Shown one piece after another: positions 9,124-19,572 of a stretch of DNA of 64,000 nt. Source of the stretch: Chitinophagales bacterium (lineage in GTDB: Bacteria; Bacteroidota; Bacteroidia; Chitinophagales; UBA2359); assembly GCA_041392475.1 (NCBI GenBank), contig JAWKLZ010000003.1:517501-581500 (forward strand). Direction: 5' to 3'. Position numbers and translations under genes: made by a program. The first letter of the stretch is position 1. The number at the start of each line of letters is the position of its first letter. The notes below the pieces were generated by a model, which did no database searches, had not been told where the DNA came from, and was given only the letters and a program-made list of their open reading frames with translations.

Positions 9124-10623
9124 TTATTGAAGGCTCAACATCCAAGCTTTTGCATTTTCGTTTGCACGAGCAGAATCATATCGCTCTTTGGCCGTTTTAC
9201 CATCCGCAGATCCATATATTCCAACTCTATAGTAACCTGACGTTGATTGAAGTGCATGAGCTTCATAGCCTTTTGTTTTTAAATTGCTAATTGCTTTGTT
9301 GGCGTTTGATTGGCTTTTGAAAGCCCCTACGATGATATAATATCCTTTAGGAGCATTAGAGGCTACATACTCATTGTTTTTGGCTTCAGTTACATTTACG
9401 CTGTTGAGGGCTGAGGTATTGGTAAGTGTGACATTTTCAGAACCTGATGCAGAATCAATTGAATTGTCTTCCTCGGTTGTTGAATCTGAGTTATTGTCTG
9501 TTGTTGAAGTATTTGTATTAGAGTCGGAACCATTGTCTGTTGCGGAATTATCGCCCTTTGTATCATTACTGTTTTCAGTAGTTTTGGTATTCGTTTCTGT
9601 TGTATTTTTCGATGAAGTATCTTCTACTTTATCGTTGCTTGCAGTATTTTCATCTGTGTCAACAGTTTCAATATCTCCATCGAGAGTAGAAGCATTACCA
9701 CTTTCTGTGGTATTGCTTTCATCGGTAGTTGTATTTTCCTCTTGCTCTTCAGTAGTGTTTCCTGAATCGATGTTGGTGTTATCCACCAATTGTTCGTCTT
9801 TATCATCACCACCTGCAAACCAACTGAATGGGGGAATACTCCACAGTCCAGAATTTTCTTCTGTTTGTGTATCATTGGTTGTCATACCATCTTCTTTATC
9901 CCCTTTGCTAAGTTGCATCACCAACAAAAAACACAAACCGAGAATAAGCAATGGTAAGAGCCAAAACCATCCACCGCCACTTCTACGACGCTGTTCAGGA
10001 GGAATAACAGGAGGGAGGTTTTCAGCATTTTCAGCCAATACAGAAGATACAGTGCGTTTTTCAATGGGGGTATTGGGAATTTCTTCTTCATTGGGTAGTT
10101 CTTTTTCTTCATCAAAAGAAAAATCCATGTCAGAAGTCCCACCAATACCTGCCGCTCCAATGTTGTCATTGCTACTAGGTGGAGTAGTTGCTGCAATGGT
10201 AGGCAATTCTAAGGTTTGAAAACCAAAAGAATTGAGCGATAGGTTAAGGTCAGATGTGGGATAAAACTCAATCCCTTTTTCTGTTTGATATTGAAGTGTC
10301 CCCAAATTGCCGAGAGAAACGGCTTCCCCTGTTTGTAGCGTGGCTTTTGTTTCTGCTGCAAATTTTTTCAAGGCATCTTCCACCAATGAGGGCGGAATGG
10401 ATTCCATTTTGGAAATATGTCCTACCAAAATACCGTCATTTACCTTCAATCTTTCATTGAAAACCACAGTTTTAGCAGGAGGGCTAATCGTCTGGTTTTC
10501 CTCATTGATTGTTGCTGGTTTGTTGCGGGTACTGAATGCGCCCAAGTCTGGAACAATAACAGAACTGTATTCGTATAGTAAATCATGGATATATTTGGCT
10601 ACTTCAATGGTAGTGCTACTCAT
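9124..10623 (-). CDS. CCDC81-type HU domain / transmembrane / SPOR domain protein
   Basis: 499 residues. The N-terminal about 140 residues match the bacterial CCDC81-like HU domain (YIHDLLYEYSSVIVPDLGAF, then GEAVSLGNLGTL). A single membrane helix lies at about 215-238 (WFWLLPLLILGLCFLLVMQL). A long Ser/Thr/Asn/Asp/Glu linker (about 245-420) leads to a C-terminal SPOR domain (YYIIVGAFKSQSNANKAI), which binds denuded glycan strands at division septa. The cytoplasmic HU part and periplasmic SPOR part fit a septum-associated protein, as proposed for this Bacteroidota family. Proximity to the OmpA, coiled-coil and NlpC/P60 genes supports an envelope cluster. Confidence 0.88.
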   Translation of the reverse strand: MSSTTIEVAKYIHDLLYEYSSVIVPDLGAFSTRNKPATINEENQTISPPAKTVVFNERLKVNDGILVGHISKMESIPPSLVEDALKKFAAETKATLQTGEAVSLGNLGTLQYQTEKGIEFYPTSDLNLSLNSFGFQTLELPTIAATTPPSSNDNIGAAGIGGTSDMDFSFDEEKELPNEEEIPNTPIEKRTVSSVLAENAENLPPVIPPEQRRRSGGGWFWLLPLLILGLCFLLVMQLSKGDKEDGMTTNDTQTEENSGLWSIPPFSWFAGGDDKDEQLVDNTNIDSGNTTEEQEENTTTDESNTTESGNASTLDGDIETVDTDENTASNDKVEDTSSKNTTETNTKTTENSNDTKGDNSATDNGSDSNTNTSTTDNNSDSTTEEDNSIDSASGSENVTLTNTSALNSVNVTEAKNNEYVASNAPKGYYIIVGAFKSQSNANKAISNLKTKGYEAHALQSTSGYYRVGIYGSADGKTAKERYDSARANENAKAWMLSLQ

Positions 10624-11087
10624 AGGTTTATTTGATATTTTTGGCTTAGGTAATGAAATTTTGTAGGATTGATCTTACAATTCAGAATAATTCATTTTTT
10701 TATTTGGAACTACCTTAAAGGTAATAAATATTCTTTTTTAGTCGAAAAGAAATGAAATAGATTTGGGAATAAAATGAATCGTAGAATTGGAGAGAAGTCT
10801 ATATTGCGTAAATTTAGATATTTTATTTCTACCATTTTTTACCTTCAAAACCTACCTATTTTAGCTAAATTGCAGCCTCAAAATTTAACAAATAGCAGAT
10901 TTTATAATATCTGTCAGCCCAATGCTAAAAAATATCTGTGATACTCATTACATTGAGAATGGATTTTTTTTAGAAATGAATCAATTTATACTTTGTTAAT
11001 AGCTTAACAATAATGTAGTTACTTAATGCACTAATGGCTTTTAAAATCAATTTTTAGTATTCAATCTATTTTAAAACATAATTAACT
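10624..11087. other. Intergenic region between divergent genes (464 bp)
   Basis: Very A/T-rich. It must hold the promoters of the HU/SPOR gene (leftward) and the M43 protease gene (rightward). A short inverted repeat with 6-base arms (TACCTT-A-AAGGTA) lies near 10710, and TATACTTTG at 10987-10995 is a weak promoter-like element. No convincing small gene or RNA was seen. Confidence 0.5.
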
Positions 11088-14000
11088 ATGCGATTAGTAT
11101 TACCCTTCTGGGCATTTTGTTTATTATTTGTCACAATATGGAGCAATGGACTCTATGCTCAGCACAGATGTGCTACTATGGAGGCAATGGAGATAATGTA
11201 TGAACAAAATCCAAGTTTACAAAAAACAATAGAGCAAAATTTATCAAAGATACACAACACTGCAAATGAAAAAGTGCTTCAAAAAAAAGAAGTAGCTTGT
11301 CCAACAGGAGGAACTATCACCATTCCCGTAGTTGTGCATGTACTGTACAACCCCAATCAGCCTGTAACCAATATATCAGAAGCACAGATAGAATCACAAA
11401 TCTGCCAATTGAATACAGATTATGGAGGAACCAACCAAGACCTTATTGAAGCCTTAGATGGTGATGGCAACAAAGATTTGGTAGCCGCAATCGCCAATGC
11501 TGCAAGTGACGGAACCTGTATTCAGTTTTGTTTGGCCACTTTTGACCATCCACAAAGTGCAAGTCTCAATCCTGATGGTTTGGTGGACGGAGAAAAGGCA
11601 ATTATTCGCCGTTCCTTAGTAGGTTTACCCACCGACTTTCCCCCATCCTTTCAAAATACAGCAGGAAGCAACGATATATGGGAAATCTCTCCTATTTGGG
11701 ATAGAAACCAATACCTCAATTTTTGGATTGTTCCGTCCATTGGAGGCGGTGGAATATTGGGTTTTGCCCAGTTGCCCAATGGCCCAGCTGCCACAGATGG
11801 TATTGTCATTCAATATGAAAATTTTGGTTCCTCCAGTCCCGACTGTGGTCCATGTGCTGGTTGCGCTCTTCAACCAAATTTTAATTGGGGCAGAACAGCC
11901 ACACACGAAGTAGGTCACTGGCTGAGTTTGTACCATACTTGGGGAACTCAAAATGGGTGTGGAGAAGCAAATGGTGATGGCATTTTTGATACCCCCAACC
12001 AGTTCCAAAGTTCCAGTGAATTTTTCTGCAATGTGTCAGGTTTTCCTCCTCTTGGTGATCAGTGTACTCCCGTTGGACAGGGAGGTATTATGTATATGAA
12101 CTACATGGATTACTCCGCCGATGCTTGTTTGATTCTATTTTCACAAGGGCAACAAGCAGCAATGGAAACCCTACTTACATCTGGTTTTCGATCCAATTTT
12201 GGAAACAATGACTTGGGACAGGTGAAATGTACGCCGATTACAGACCCGCCAATTGCCAGTTTTATCTACAATCCTGACCCCTTAGTGCTTTGCCCTACCA
12301 ACGGAAAAATCAAATTTACAGACACAAGTCAAGACAATCCTACACAATGGACTTGGAGTTTTACGGTACTAAATGGAAATATTGGCTTAGACATCGTTTC
12401 TTCGAGCAATAGGAATCCAGAAATACAAGTCCTTACAGGTACAAGTGGCACGATTCAAGTGTCTTTGCAAGTAAACAATTCTTTGGGTAGCGATACTTTT
12501 ACACAAACCATTTCCGTCACCTTATCAGAAGATGCTTGTCCATCCTGCGAAGGAGGAATTTTTGCAGGAGTAGATATTACCACTTGTCCGAACGAAACCA
12601 TTACCTTGAATGCAAGTTTAGGAAATATTGGCGCAAGTGATGAAACGACTACTGCTACAATTGGAACAACCAATTTAACTGGAGCGATACAAGGATGTAT
12701 TTCTTTGACATCCCAACCTTCAGTAGATGTCACCGCATTTACTTTCAGTGTGCCTCCAGCCAATACAACCATCAATCAAACTGGCGCAGGTTCTATCAAA
12801 CAAGTTTGTGTCAATATCTCGGTTGCCAATAACAATGGAACTTACCTAAGTATAGACCATAACAATGGAGCCTATGAAGATTTGTGGATAGGAACTGGTA
12901 TTATTGGTGGATTCAATGGAAATGGCGGCAATACCATCAATGTATGTTTTACCGCAGGGCAACCAAGCGGTGCTTTTGATGGTATTTTCGATGGAGGCTC
13001 TGGAGGAGGTAGTTTTTTGGGTGAAAATTCAAGTGCTTTTGTGTTGTATGTCATGGATTTTGGATGCTTATATGGAGGTACTACTCCTCCAACCATCAAC
13101 AGTGCTTCATTGGTTATCAACGATGGAGACGGTGGTTTTGACTGTCAGTTTTTGAGATGGGAAGTCTCAGGTGTTTCAGTAGGAACTTCCCCAACACTTG
13201 AAGTAACGCCCAGTACAGGAGGCACTGTCTTTTATACAGCAGTAGCAGATTGTGAAGGTTTTATCTGTACGGATGAAGTAGCCATCAATGTCTTGCCGAA
13301 TGTGTCAAGTGGTCTTTCTTCTACAATCGGTACAGCCGACAATCCGTTTGAAGTATGTGGAAATGAAGAGGTATTCAACATCAGTTCCATTGGCCCTTAT
13401 TCCTATGATACCAATAACCAAACCATTGCATGGGGTCTATGGGTCATTGAAGATCCATTTGGACAAACGACAATAGATGCAGCAGTGCTTCCTGGTAGTC
13501 CACCAAACGATGATGACTTGACAGATGATACCAACTTTTTGGGCTTTTATGGCACAGAAGTTATGGGCGCAACAGGACAAGGTACCGTCAGTTTGCCTGT
13601 CGAAGGAGATGGTGCAACCTACTATCTCGCCCCAATGATTATCAACTTTGACAATAGCTACACTGAAGAATGTGCAGGAGTAAGTACACAAGGTACCTAC
13701 GTCAAACAGTACATTGCATTGAGTGCAGATGTTCTTACCGAAAGCTGTTCGGATGATGTTTCAACAACGACCATCACCTTTAATGGAGGTTTGCCATTTG
13801 ACGACTACCTCAGCAATGAACCCAACCATACAGAAGCTTATACGGTGAGCATATTCAACGATGCAACCCCCAATACAGAATTAGTACCTGCTGGACAACA
13901 AATCATGTTGTGGGAAAATGCTTCAGTGGATTTGATGGGTTTGACATTGGGCAACTATACCATTGTGATTGAAGACGGTGCAGGTTGTCAAGTTATACAA

Positions 14001-17000
14001 GGTTTTACCATTTTGCCAGACTGTGATGCCGATTTGGTAAATCAAATAGATAATATCAATGGTCCTCCATCTCAGTCATTTCCCGATTTCAGCAACCAAA
14101 CTCTCGAAGCAGCAGACGATTTTGCAGTTCCGAATGGTGGTATGACCATTGATGCTATTCAGGTTACAGGTTCTTTCAATCGAGCAGATGGAGTTGCCAA
14201 CAATGTAAAGGTAACAATCAGCGTAGATTTCTTTGGTGAGCCAAGTCCTGTTCCAACATACAGTGCTACTATTACCCCCACTGACCCTTCCAATCCGAAC
14301 TTCTATCTCCCATTACCTACCTCTCTCCAACTCAATCCTGGGAAATATTGGATTAGCATTGTGCCATCTATGTCTTTCACCAACGCAGGACAGTGGTTTT
14401 GGAATGCAACGAACGTGCAAACCCTCAGCCCAGCAGTATTCAGAGATACAGACAACCTATTGGATCAAGGCTTTACAGATTGGACAACTGTGAATGGAAA
14501 TGTAGGAAACGATGCAGCGGTGGACCTATCCTTTGCTCTGTTGGTAAATGCCTCAGCAGGTACTCCCAATACAGTTGGAAGCCATTTGTTGTGCTGCAAT
14601 GAAACCATTGATGTCGTTATTAGTGGCGCAAAATACGATTGTACAAGCTTCCGATTGGCATGGGCAATCGCTACAACTGATGATGTTGCAGGTGTACAGG
14701 CAGCCATCAATTCGGCAGACGTTTTGTTTGCCAACGAGTTGGATTCGTACAGTTTTACCCACAGTTGTACAGACGGTTTGGATGCAGGAACGTACTATTT
14801 CATCCCATTTTTGGCGAATAAATACGAAAACAGTCCAATGTTGATAGACGAATGTAGCATCATTGGCGATGGACTTCAAATAGGGCTGACCGACCCAATT
14901 GAAGCAGACAATGTGGACATTGTATGTGCTTTGGGTGAAAATACTTACAACATCGTAGTAACTGGCTTGCAAGGCGGTGCCAACAATGGTGGCAATCCAG
15001 TATTGGAGGGAGCGGAGTATGTTTTTGAAGATGCAAGCGGTACATTGACCGCTACTTACAATGCAGCAAATAATACTTACACCATACAAAATGTGAGCAT
15101 CACCAACTTCAACACCTACACCATTTCTATCGGAAACAGTATCGCAGGACAAAGCGATAATTGCAGCGTTACCTTCAATGGTTTCACTGCACCAGATTGT
15201 TGTGCGCCTCTTGCAGGATTGCCACAAGCTCCCTCTGTTACTGAACTTTGCAGCGATGGAACAGGAATGTGGAGTTTTGCAGCATCGGTTGGTTTTGACG
15301 AAAACCCTTCGGATGGAACAGTTGGAACGCCTGATTATGCATATTTGATTACCAGTTCTGGAGCAGTTTCCATCATCAAGTCCATCAGCACGGACGGAAG
15401 TTATACCAATACCGAAGTAGGAACGGTTTGTGTGTATGGAATCGCCTACAATGCGGCTGCCCTTCAATTGGCGGGTATGAGTTTGGAGGATTTCGTTGGA
15501 GAATCCACTTTTTCGATGAGCAACGATTTGACAGGTGCAGATTTGTGCTATGCGCTTACCGATGATGCAGCGTATTGTTTGGAAGCTATTGCACCGATTG
15601 AAGGAGCTTTGGTGAGTATTGTTTGTTCGCCAAGTGGCGAAACGGGAACGCTCTCAGTAGATTTGAGTGGCGTTTCAGGAGGCAGTGGCACAGTGAGCAT
15701 TGCAGCCAATTCGCCCGATAAAAACGGAGATGCCATCAATAGCTTTCCTTATGCTTACACCGTTTTATTGACCGACGAAGCGGGTTGTGAATTGACGCTT
15801 ACGGGTACTGTGAACTGCGATGTGGCTTGTACGCCCAATGCGGGTGTTTTGACTGCGCCAACGGTGACAGAAGGTTGTTTGTCAGGCAGTAATTTCGTTT
15901 TTGCAGCTCCTTCTTTCTCAGTTATTCCTTCTGGATTTGGTGCAGATGCCTACGTTTATGTTGTGGTAACCAGCAGTAATACCATTGCAGCAATAAGCAA
16001 CAATGGTGCATTTACGGCAACAACAGGGGGAGAGTATTGTGTTTATGGATTGAAGTATAACGATGGCGGAAGTGTGAATCCCAACACTTTTGTAGGCAGC
16101 AGTTTGAGCAGTTTGAATACGGCTCTCGGCAATGCAAGTGTGTGTTTTGATTTGACCGACAACTCTTACTGTGTAAATGCGTATGGTGCGATTGAAAATG
16201 TGGCGATAGACGTGGATTGTGCAGTTGGAGGAGCTTCTGGTACGCTTCAAATTGACCTCAACAACGCTTCGGGCGGTTCTGGTAGCGGCTATCAAGTGGC
16301 TGCAAATTCTCCGAGCAAAAACGGCGACAACATCATTGTTTTCCCTCACAACTACACTGTTATCGTAACGGATGGTTTTGGATGTACGACTTCTTTGACT
16401 GGAAACGTCAATTGTGCGGCTTGCCCGACTATCAGCAACATTTCAAATGACATGGATGCTTGTAGTGGCGATAATGTTTCGTTGAGTGTGACGGTTAGCG
16501 ACCCTGCTATGCAATTGGACAAGGTGGAATGGTCGGTAAATGGTTCGGTAATCGGCACAGGCACAAATATTTCGGTGTCAGAAACCGTGACTAACTGCTC
16601 CAACAAAGTAGTGACTTATACGGCAAATGCAATTTGTGACGATGGGTTTACGGTCAGCGAAGAAGTGATGGTGACCTACTATCCGCAGGTTTCGGCTACT
16701 GCAAATGTGAGCGCAGACGGTTGTACGATCAGTGTAGTCCCTGCTTGTTCTCAATTTGTGATTGAAGGTTTAGCAGCAGGTCAAACGGCAGTAGTGAGTA
16801 CGGATATTGATGGCGACAATTCAGCCGTTTTCTTCAATGTCTCCAATCCCAACGCTCCAATGGCTTGTAATTCAGTAGTTGTTACCGAAAATTACAGTTG
16901 TGTATTGCCTGAATGTCCAACGATTAGCAGCATTGTAGAATTTGGCAAATCAGCAGTGGATTTCAGTATTTGCAGTGAAGATGAACTTCAATTGCAGGTT

Positions 17001-18272
17001 AGCATCAACGACCCAAACAATCAATTGGATAGAGTAGAATGGACTTCGGCTTCTTTACCGAATCCTGTACTTGGCACACAAATCATGATTTCGGAAACCC
17101 TTACAGGCTGTGATTCTCAAATATTTATTTATACCGTCACCGCTTACTGTTTGGATGGTAGTTCTACAACGGAAACGGTGAATGTGACGGTTTATCCGTT
17201 GCCTGATGCCGATGTAGTCTTATTGGATGGTGGATGTTTGCTGCAAGCGACTCCAACGTGTAGCGATTTTGCCATCAACGGAAATTCGGCAGGTACGGTG
17301 GTAACGATGACCGCAGAGCCTGGCAATCAATCGGCTGTTACCTTCAATGTGGTGAGTACAACGGCGGTCAATGCGGGCGTAGATTGTGGAACAATGGCAG
17401 TGACGACCAATTTCAACTGTGCGGCTTGTGCAGCAAATGCAGGAACAATGCCTTCGGAGGAACAATGGATTTGTGATGGCAGCCAAACGAATATTCAAAC
17501 TTCGGGTGAAAACTTGAGTATGGGTGATGTATTGACTTATGTTTTGCACGACAGCCCAAGTACTACGCTTGGACAGGTATTTGCAGTGGATGTGATGGGA
17601 CGTTTTGATGCCAACGATGTTCCTTCTACGGTGACTCGATATTATGTATCGGCTATCGTGGGGCCTGATGCAGACAACAATGGCACACCCGATTTGGAAG
17701 ACCCTTGTACAACCTTTGCAGTGGGTGCTCCAGTTCGCTTTTTGAATCCAATTGCTTCAAGTGTTGCTTACGATGCGAGTGCAACTCCAAATCGTGTGGA
17801 TGCTATTTTTACCATCACTGGTGGAAGCTCAGAAGTGGATGGTTCTGACTATTCGATGGTGGTGTTATCAACGGGTGATGTAGCAGGTAATGTGGCTCAT
17901 GGCGAATCGTTTACGATTACAGGACTGCAAGATGGTGAGTTGATTACTTTGGAGGTGACGGATGCAAGTGACTGTTCCAATATGTTTGAATATACCGACA
18001 TTGAGGAGGAAAACATCTTGTTGGCTTCTTTTGTGGTGAAACCTGTTCCTGCAAAGGATTTCATTCAGTTGGACTTCAATACTACAAGTGCGGCAACTGC
18101 TACAATTCGCTTGTATAGTGTGGACGGAAAGGTGCTGTTGCAGCAATCTCAACAAGGTAAATTGGGGGCAAATACGATGGAACTGAACCTTCAATCTTTG
18201 CCTACGGGTATGTATTTCTTGTCCTTGAATTATGACGGGATGGTGGTGAACCGAAAGGTGGTGAAAGAATAG
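11088..18272 (+). CDS. Giant secreted M43 (pappalysin-like) metalloprotease with T9SS sorting domain
   Basis: 2394 residues. A signal peptide ends near GLYAQ. The catalytic domain (about 40-370) carries the zinc motif HEVGHWLSLYH (about 273-283; HExxHxxxxxH) and the Met-turn MNYMDYS (about 336-342), as in cytophagalysin/ulilysin M43 enzymes. A PKD-like domain follows (SFIYNPDPLVLC). The rest is a long series of adhesion-like modules: two related modules beginning NAGVLTAPTVTEGC-like, and two Ig-like modules beginning CPTISNIS at about 1778 and CPTISSIV at about 1942 that share DP..QLD.VEW. The C-terminus is a T9SS type A sorting domain ending NRKVVKE. A surface or secreted protease and adhesin is likely; its substrate is unknown. 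Confidence 0.93.
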   Translation: MRLVLPFWAFCLLFVTIWSNGLYAQHRCATMEAMEIMYEQNPSLQKTIEQNLSKIHNTANEKVLQKKEVACPTGGTITIPVVVHVLYNPNQPVTNISEAQIESQICQLNTDYGGTNQDLIEALDGDGNKDLVAAIANAASDGTCIQFCLATFDHPQSASLNPDGLVDGEKAIIRRSLVGLPTDFPPSFQNTAGSNDIWEISPIWDRNQYLNFWIVPSIGGGGILGFAQLPNGPAATDGIVIQYENFGSSSPDCGPCAGCALQPNFNWGRTATHEVGHWLSLYHTWGTQNGCGEANGDGIFDTPNQFQSSSEFFCNVSGFPPLGDQCTPVGQGGIMYMNYMDYSADACLILFSQGQQAAMETLLTSGFRSNFGNNDLGQVKCTPITDPPIASFIYNPDPLVLCPTNGKIKFTDTSQDNPTQWTWSFTVLNGNIGLDIVSSSNRNPEIQVLTGTSGTIQVSLQVNNSLGSDTFTQTISVTLSEDACPSCEGGIFAGVDITTCPNETITLNASLGNIGASDETTTATIGTTNLTGAIQGCISLTSQPSVDVTAFTFSVPPANTTINQTGAGSIKQVCVNISVANNNGTYLSIDHNNGAYEDLWIGTGIIGGFNGNGGNTINVCFTAGQPSGAFDGIFDGGSGGGSFLGENSSAFVLYVMDFGCLYGGTTPPTINSASLVINDGDGGFDCQFLRWEVSGVSVGTSPTLEVTPSTGGTVFYTAVADCEGFICTDEVAINVLPNVSSGLSSTIGTADNPFEVCGNEEVFNISSIGPYSYDTNNQTIAWGLWVIEDPFGQTTIDAAVLPGSPPNDDDLTDDTNFLGFYGTEVMGATGQGTVSLPVEGDGATYYLAPMIINFDNSYTEECAGVSTQGTYVKQYIALSADVLTESCSDDVSTTTITFNGGLPFDDYLSNEPNHTEAYTVSIFNDATPNTELVPAGQQIMLWENASVDLMGLTLGNYTIVIEDGAGCQVIQGFTILPDCDADLVNQIDNINGPPSQSFPDFSNQTLEAADDFAVPNGGMTIDAIQVTGSFNRADGVANNVKVTISVDFFGEPSPVPTYSATITPTDPSNPNFYLPLPTSLQLNPGKYWISIVPSMSFTNAGQWFWNATNVQTLSPAVFRDTDNLLDQGFTDWTTVNGNVGNDAAVDLSFALLVNASAGTPNTVGSHLLCCNETIDVVISGAKYDCTSFRLAWAIATTDDVAGVQAAINSADVLFANELDSYSFTHSCTDGLDAGTYYFIPFLANKYENSPMLIDECSIIGDGLQIGLTDPIEADNVDIVCALGENTYNIVVTGLQGGANNGGNPVLEGAEYVFEDASGTLTATYNAANNTYTIQNVSITNFNTYTISIGNSIAGQSDNCSVTFNGFTAPDCCAPLAGLPQAPSVTELCSDGTGMWSFAASVGFDENPSDGTVGTPDYAYLITSSGAVSIIKSISTDGSYTNTEVGTVCVYGIAYNAAALQLAGMSLEDFVGESTFSMSNDLTGADLCYALTDDAAYCLEAIAPIEGALVSIVCSPSGETGTLSVDLSGVSGGSGTVSIAANSPDKNGDAINSFPYAYTVLLTDEAGCELTLTGTVNCDVACTPNAGVLTAPTVTEGCLSGSNFVFAAPSFSVIPSGFGADAYVYVVVTSSNTIAAISNNGAFTATTGGEYCVYGLKYNDGGSVNPNTFVGSSLSSLNTALGNASVCFDLTDNSYCVNAYGAIENVAIDVDCAVGGASGTLQIDLNNASGGSGSGYQVAANSPSKNGDNIIVFPHNYTVIVTDGFGCTTSLTGNVNCAACPTISNISNDMDACSGDNVSLSVTVSDPAMQLDKVEWSVNGSVIGTGTNISVSETVTNCSNKVVTYTANAICDDGFTVSEEVMVTYYPQVSATANVSADGCTISVVPACSQFVIEGLAAGQTAVVSTDIDGDNSAVFFNVSNPNAPMACNSVVVTENYSCVLPECPTISSIVEFGKSAVDFSICSEDELQLQVSINDPNNQLDRVEWTSASLPNPVLGTQIMISETLTGCDSQIFIYTVTAYCLDGSSTTETVNVTVYPLPDADVVLLDGGCLLQATPTCSDFAINGNSAGTVVTMTAEPGNQSAVTFNVVSTTAVNAGVDCGTMAVTTNFNCAACAANAGTMPSEEQWICDGSQTNIQTSGENLSMGDVLTYVLHDSPSTTLGQVFAVDVMGRFDANDVPSTVTRYYVSAIVGPDADNNGTPDLEDPCTTFAVGAPVRFLNPIASSVAYDASATPNRVDAIFTITGGSSEVDGSDYSMVVLSTGDVAGNVAHGESFTITGLQDGELITLEVTDASDCSNMFEYTDIEEENILLASFVVKPVPAKDFIQLDFNTTSAATATIRLYSVDGKVLLQQSQQGKLGANTMELNLQSLPTGMYFLSLNYDGMVVNRKVVKE

Positions 18273-18356
18273 AAAATTCAAACTCAAAATTACAAGTCCA
18301 AATTCAATGAGTGAATTGGATGGTTGGTGGAAGGTTTGAAGGATTAATTGATATGG

Positions 18357-18394
18357 AAACGCCGTAGGTTCTTTAAGAATCTACGGCGTTTTTT
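18357..18394. terminator. Bidirectional intrinsic terminator
   Basis: An 11-bp perfect stem (AAACGCCGTAG at 18357-18367 with CTACGGCGTTT at 18381-18391) is followed by a T-run on the plus strand and an equivalent one on the minus strand. It lies between two convergent genes and can serve both. Confidence 0.85.
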
Positions 18395-18403
18395 GGTTTT
18401 TGA

Positions 18404-19234
18404 TCAAAACTTATAACACCCCGTCCCCTTACTGCCTCCAAAACTTCCATCCCCCAATTGCAGCCCAACGGTAATGCCCAAAAATAAATAACCATCCTTG
18501 TAGTCTGAGCCACCTCTTTCTGTTCCTTCTTCCATAAAGCTATCATTACCTGTGAGTTCACCCGAACGGTCAGACAATGCCACTGCCAACTCACCATTTG
18601 CAGCCAAAAGCTGAGAACGATTCGGATAAACGGTGCTTACATCGTCCAAATAATCGGTAAAAGTTTTGCGGTAGCCCATTTCGATGCCCCAAACCAGCGA
18701 ATTTTTGGTGTGAAATTGAATACCTCCACCCATTGGAATGGACAATTGTAAACGATTGTACTTGCGTTCACCGCCAAATACCGTTCCTTGTCCTTCTGTG
18801 CCAAGTGGCTGAAGATCAATCCATTCATCTTGATACAGTGCTTTGGGATTGAAGTGAAAACCCGCTACTCCTGCAAATAGATAGGGGTCAAATGCCCGTT
18901 TTCCGCCCAACAAATGCCCCATGAATTGAAAACTGCCTTCAAGAATGGAGGAGTGAAAACTCAAGTTTCTTGTCCTCAATTGTAGGTTATCGTTGTGTGT
19001 ATCACTACCCGAAATTTTTCCATACATAGCTGAGATTCTGAAAGAAAGGTTAGGGTGTAAACCCACTTGTCCATACACTCCAGCGGCTGTGTGGGTTTCG
19101 TTGAGTACCACAATACCTGGTACCAAATCTCCTACATAGTTGGATGCACCTAAGAAAACACCTGCTTGGTGGTTTTGGGCGTGGGAGGATTGAAGGGAAA
19201 GTAGTAGGAATAGAAATGTAAGGTGTTTGAACAT
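18404..19234 (-). CDS. DUF6089-type outer-membrane beta-barrel protein
   Basis: 276 residues with a signal peptide (MFKHLTFLFLLLSLQSSHAQ). The mature part begins HQAGVFLGASNYVGDL, the usual opening of the DUF6089 family, and shows alternating hydrophobic strands and a conserved DPYLFAGVAGFHFNPKA segment. Barrels of this family are common in Bacteroidota outer membranes and have no assigned reaction. It converges with the large M43 protease gene across a bidirectional terminator. The C-terminus (GCYKF) is aromatic, which fits barrel insertion. Confidence 0.85.
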   Translation of the reverse strand: MFKHLTFLFLLLSLQSSHAQNHQAGVFLGASNYVGDLVPGIVVLNETHTAAGVYGQVGLHPNLSFRISAMYGKISGSDTHNDNLQLRTRNLSFHSSILEGSFQFMGHLLGGKRAFDPYLFAGVAGFHFNPKALYQDEWIDLQPLGTEGQGTVFGGERKYNRLQLSIPMGGGIQFHTKNSLVWGIEMGYRKTFTDYLDDVSTVYPNRSQLLAANGELAVALSDRSGELTGNDSFMEEGTERGGSDYKDGYLFLGITVGLQLGDGSFGGSKGTGCYKF

Positions 19235-19319
19235 TGTCTTTTTGGTCTAAATAAGGTTCTGTTTTGAAATTTTCGATAGGCATTTTTGGAAAGTCCCTGA
19301 TGGTTTTCAAGTAAATAAA

Positions 19320-19562
19320 TCACACCCAGCCCAAAACATCTTTAATCCGTCGAGCAGGCGTAAATTTAAAAATTTTGGTATCTGAAGAACCATATCGTGG
19401 AGTTCTACAATAAAAGCGTCCCATATTTTTGATGGTGACGCTTTCTGCTTTGTCAAATTCTTCGCACATGATTTCTACCATAGTTTCGATGTATCGCTCT
19501 GCAGTTGATTCTTTGACCTTTAGCTTTTTAGCATAAGCAGCTGTAAATTCTTTGTGTGTCAT
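19320..19562 (-). CDS. HU/IHF-family DNA-binding protein
   Basis: 80 residues from MTHKEFTAAYAKKL; a longer frame would overlap the upstream gene. The pattern (N-terminal helices KEFTAAYAKKLKVKESTAERYIETMVEIM cut here in the middle, then strands SVTIKNMGRFYCR and FKFTPARRIKDVL) matches the HU/IHF fold, with the TPA motif replacing the usual PA near the arm end. Such proteins bend DNA and structure the nucleoid. It starts 10 bases after the stop of the DUF389 gene on the same strand and is probably co-transcribed with it. Confidence 0.8.
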   Translation of the reverse strand: MTHKEFTAAYAKKLKVKESTAERYIETMVEIMCEEFDKAESVTIKNMGRFYCRTPRYGSSDTKIFKFTPARRIKDVLGWV

Positions 19563-19572
19563 GTTTTTTTGA

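Noticed and set aside
9374..10219. A 281-residue open frame on the plus strand opposite the HU/SPOR gene
   Set aside because: It is the antisense of the Ser/Thr/Asp/Glu-rich linker and reads as low-complexity Ser/Val/Leu sequence. The minus-strand frame has clear domains.
14553..15467. A 304-residue minus-strand open frame inside the M43 protease gene
   Set aside because: It is antisense to a long, domain-rich coding frame and has an atypical Cys/Ser/Arg composition with no motif.
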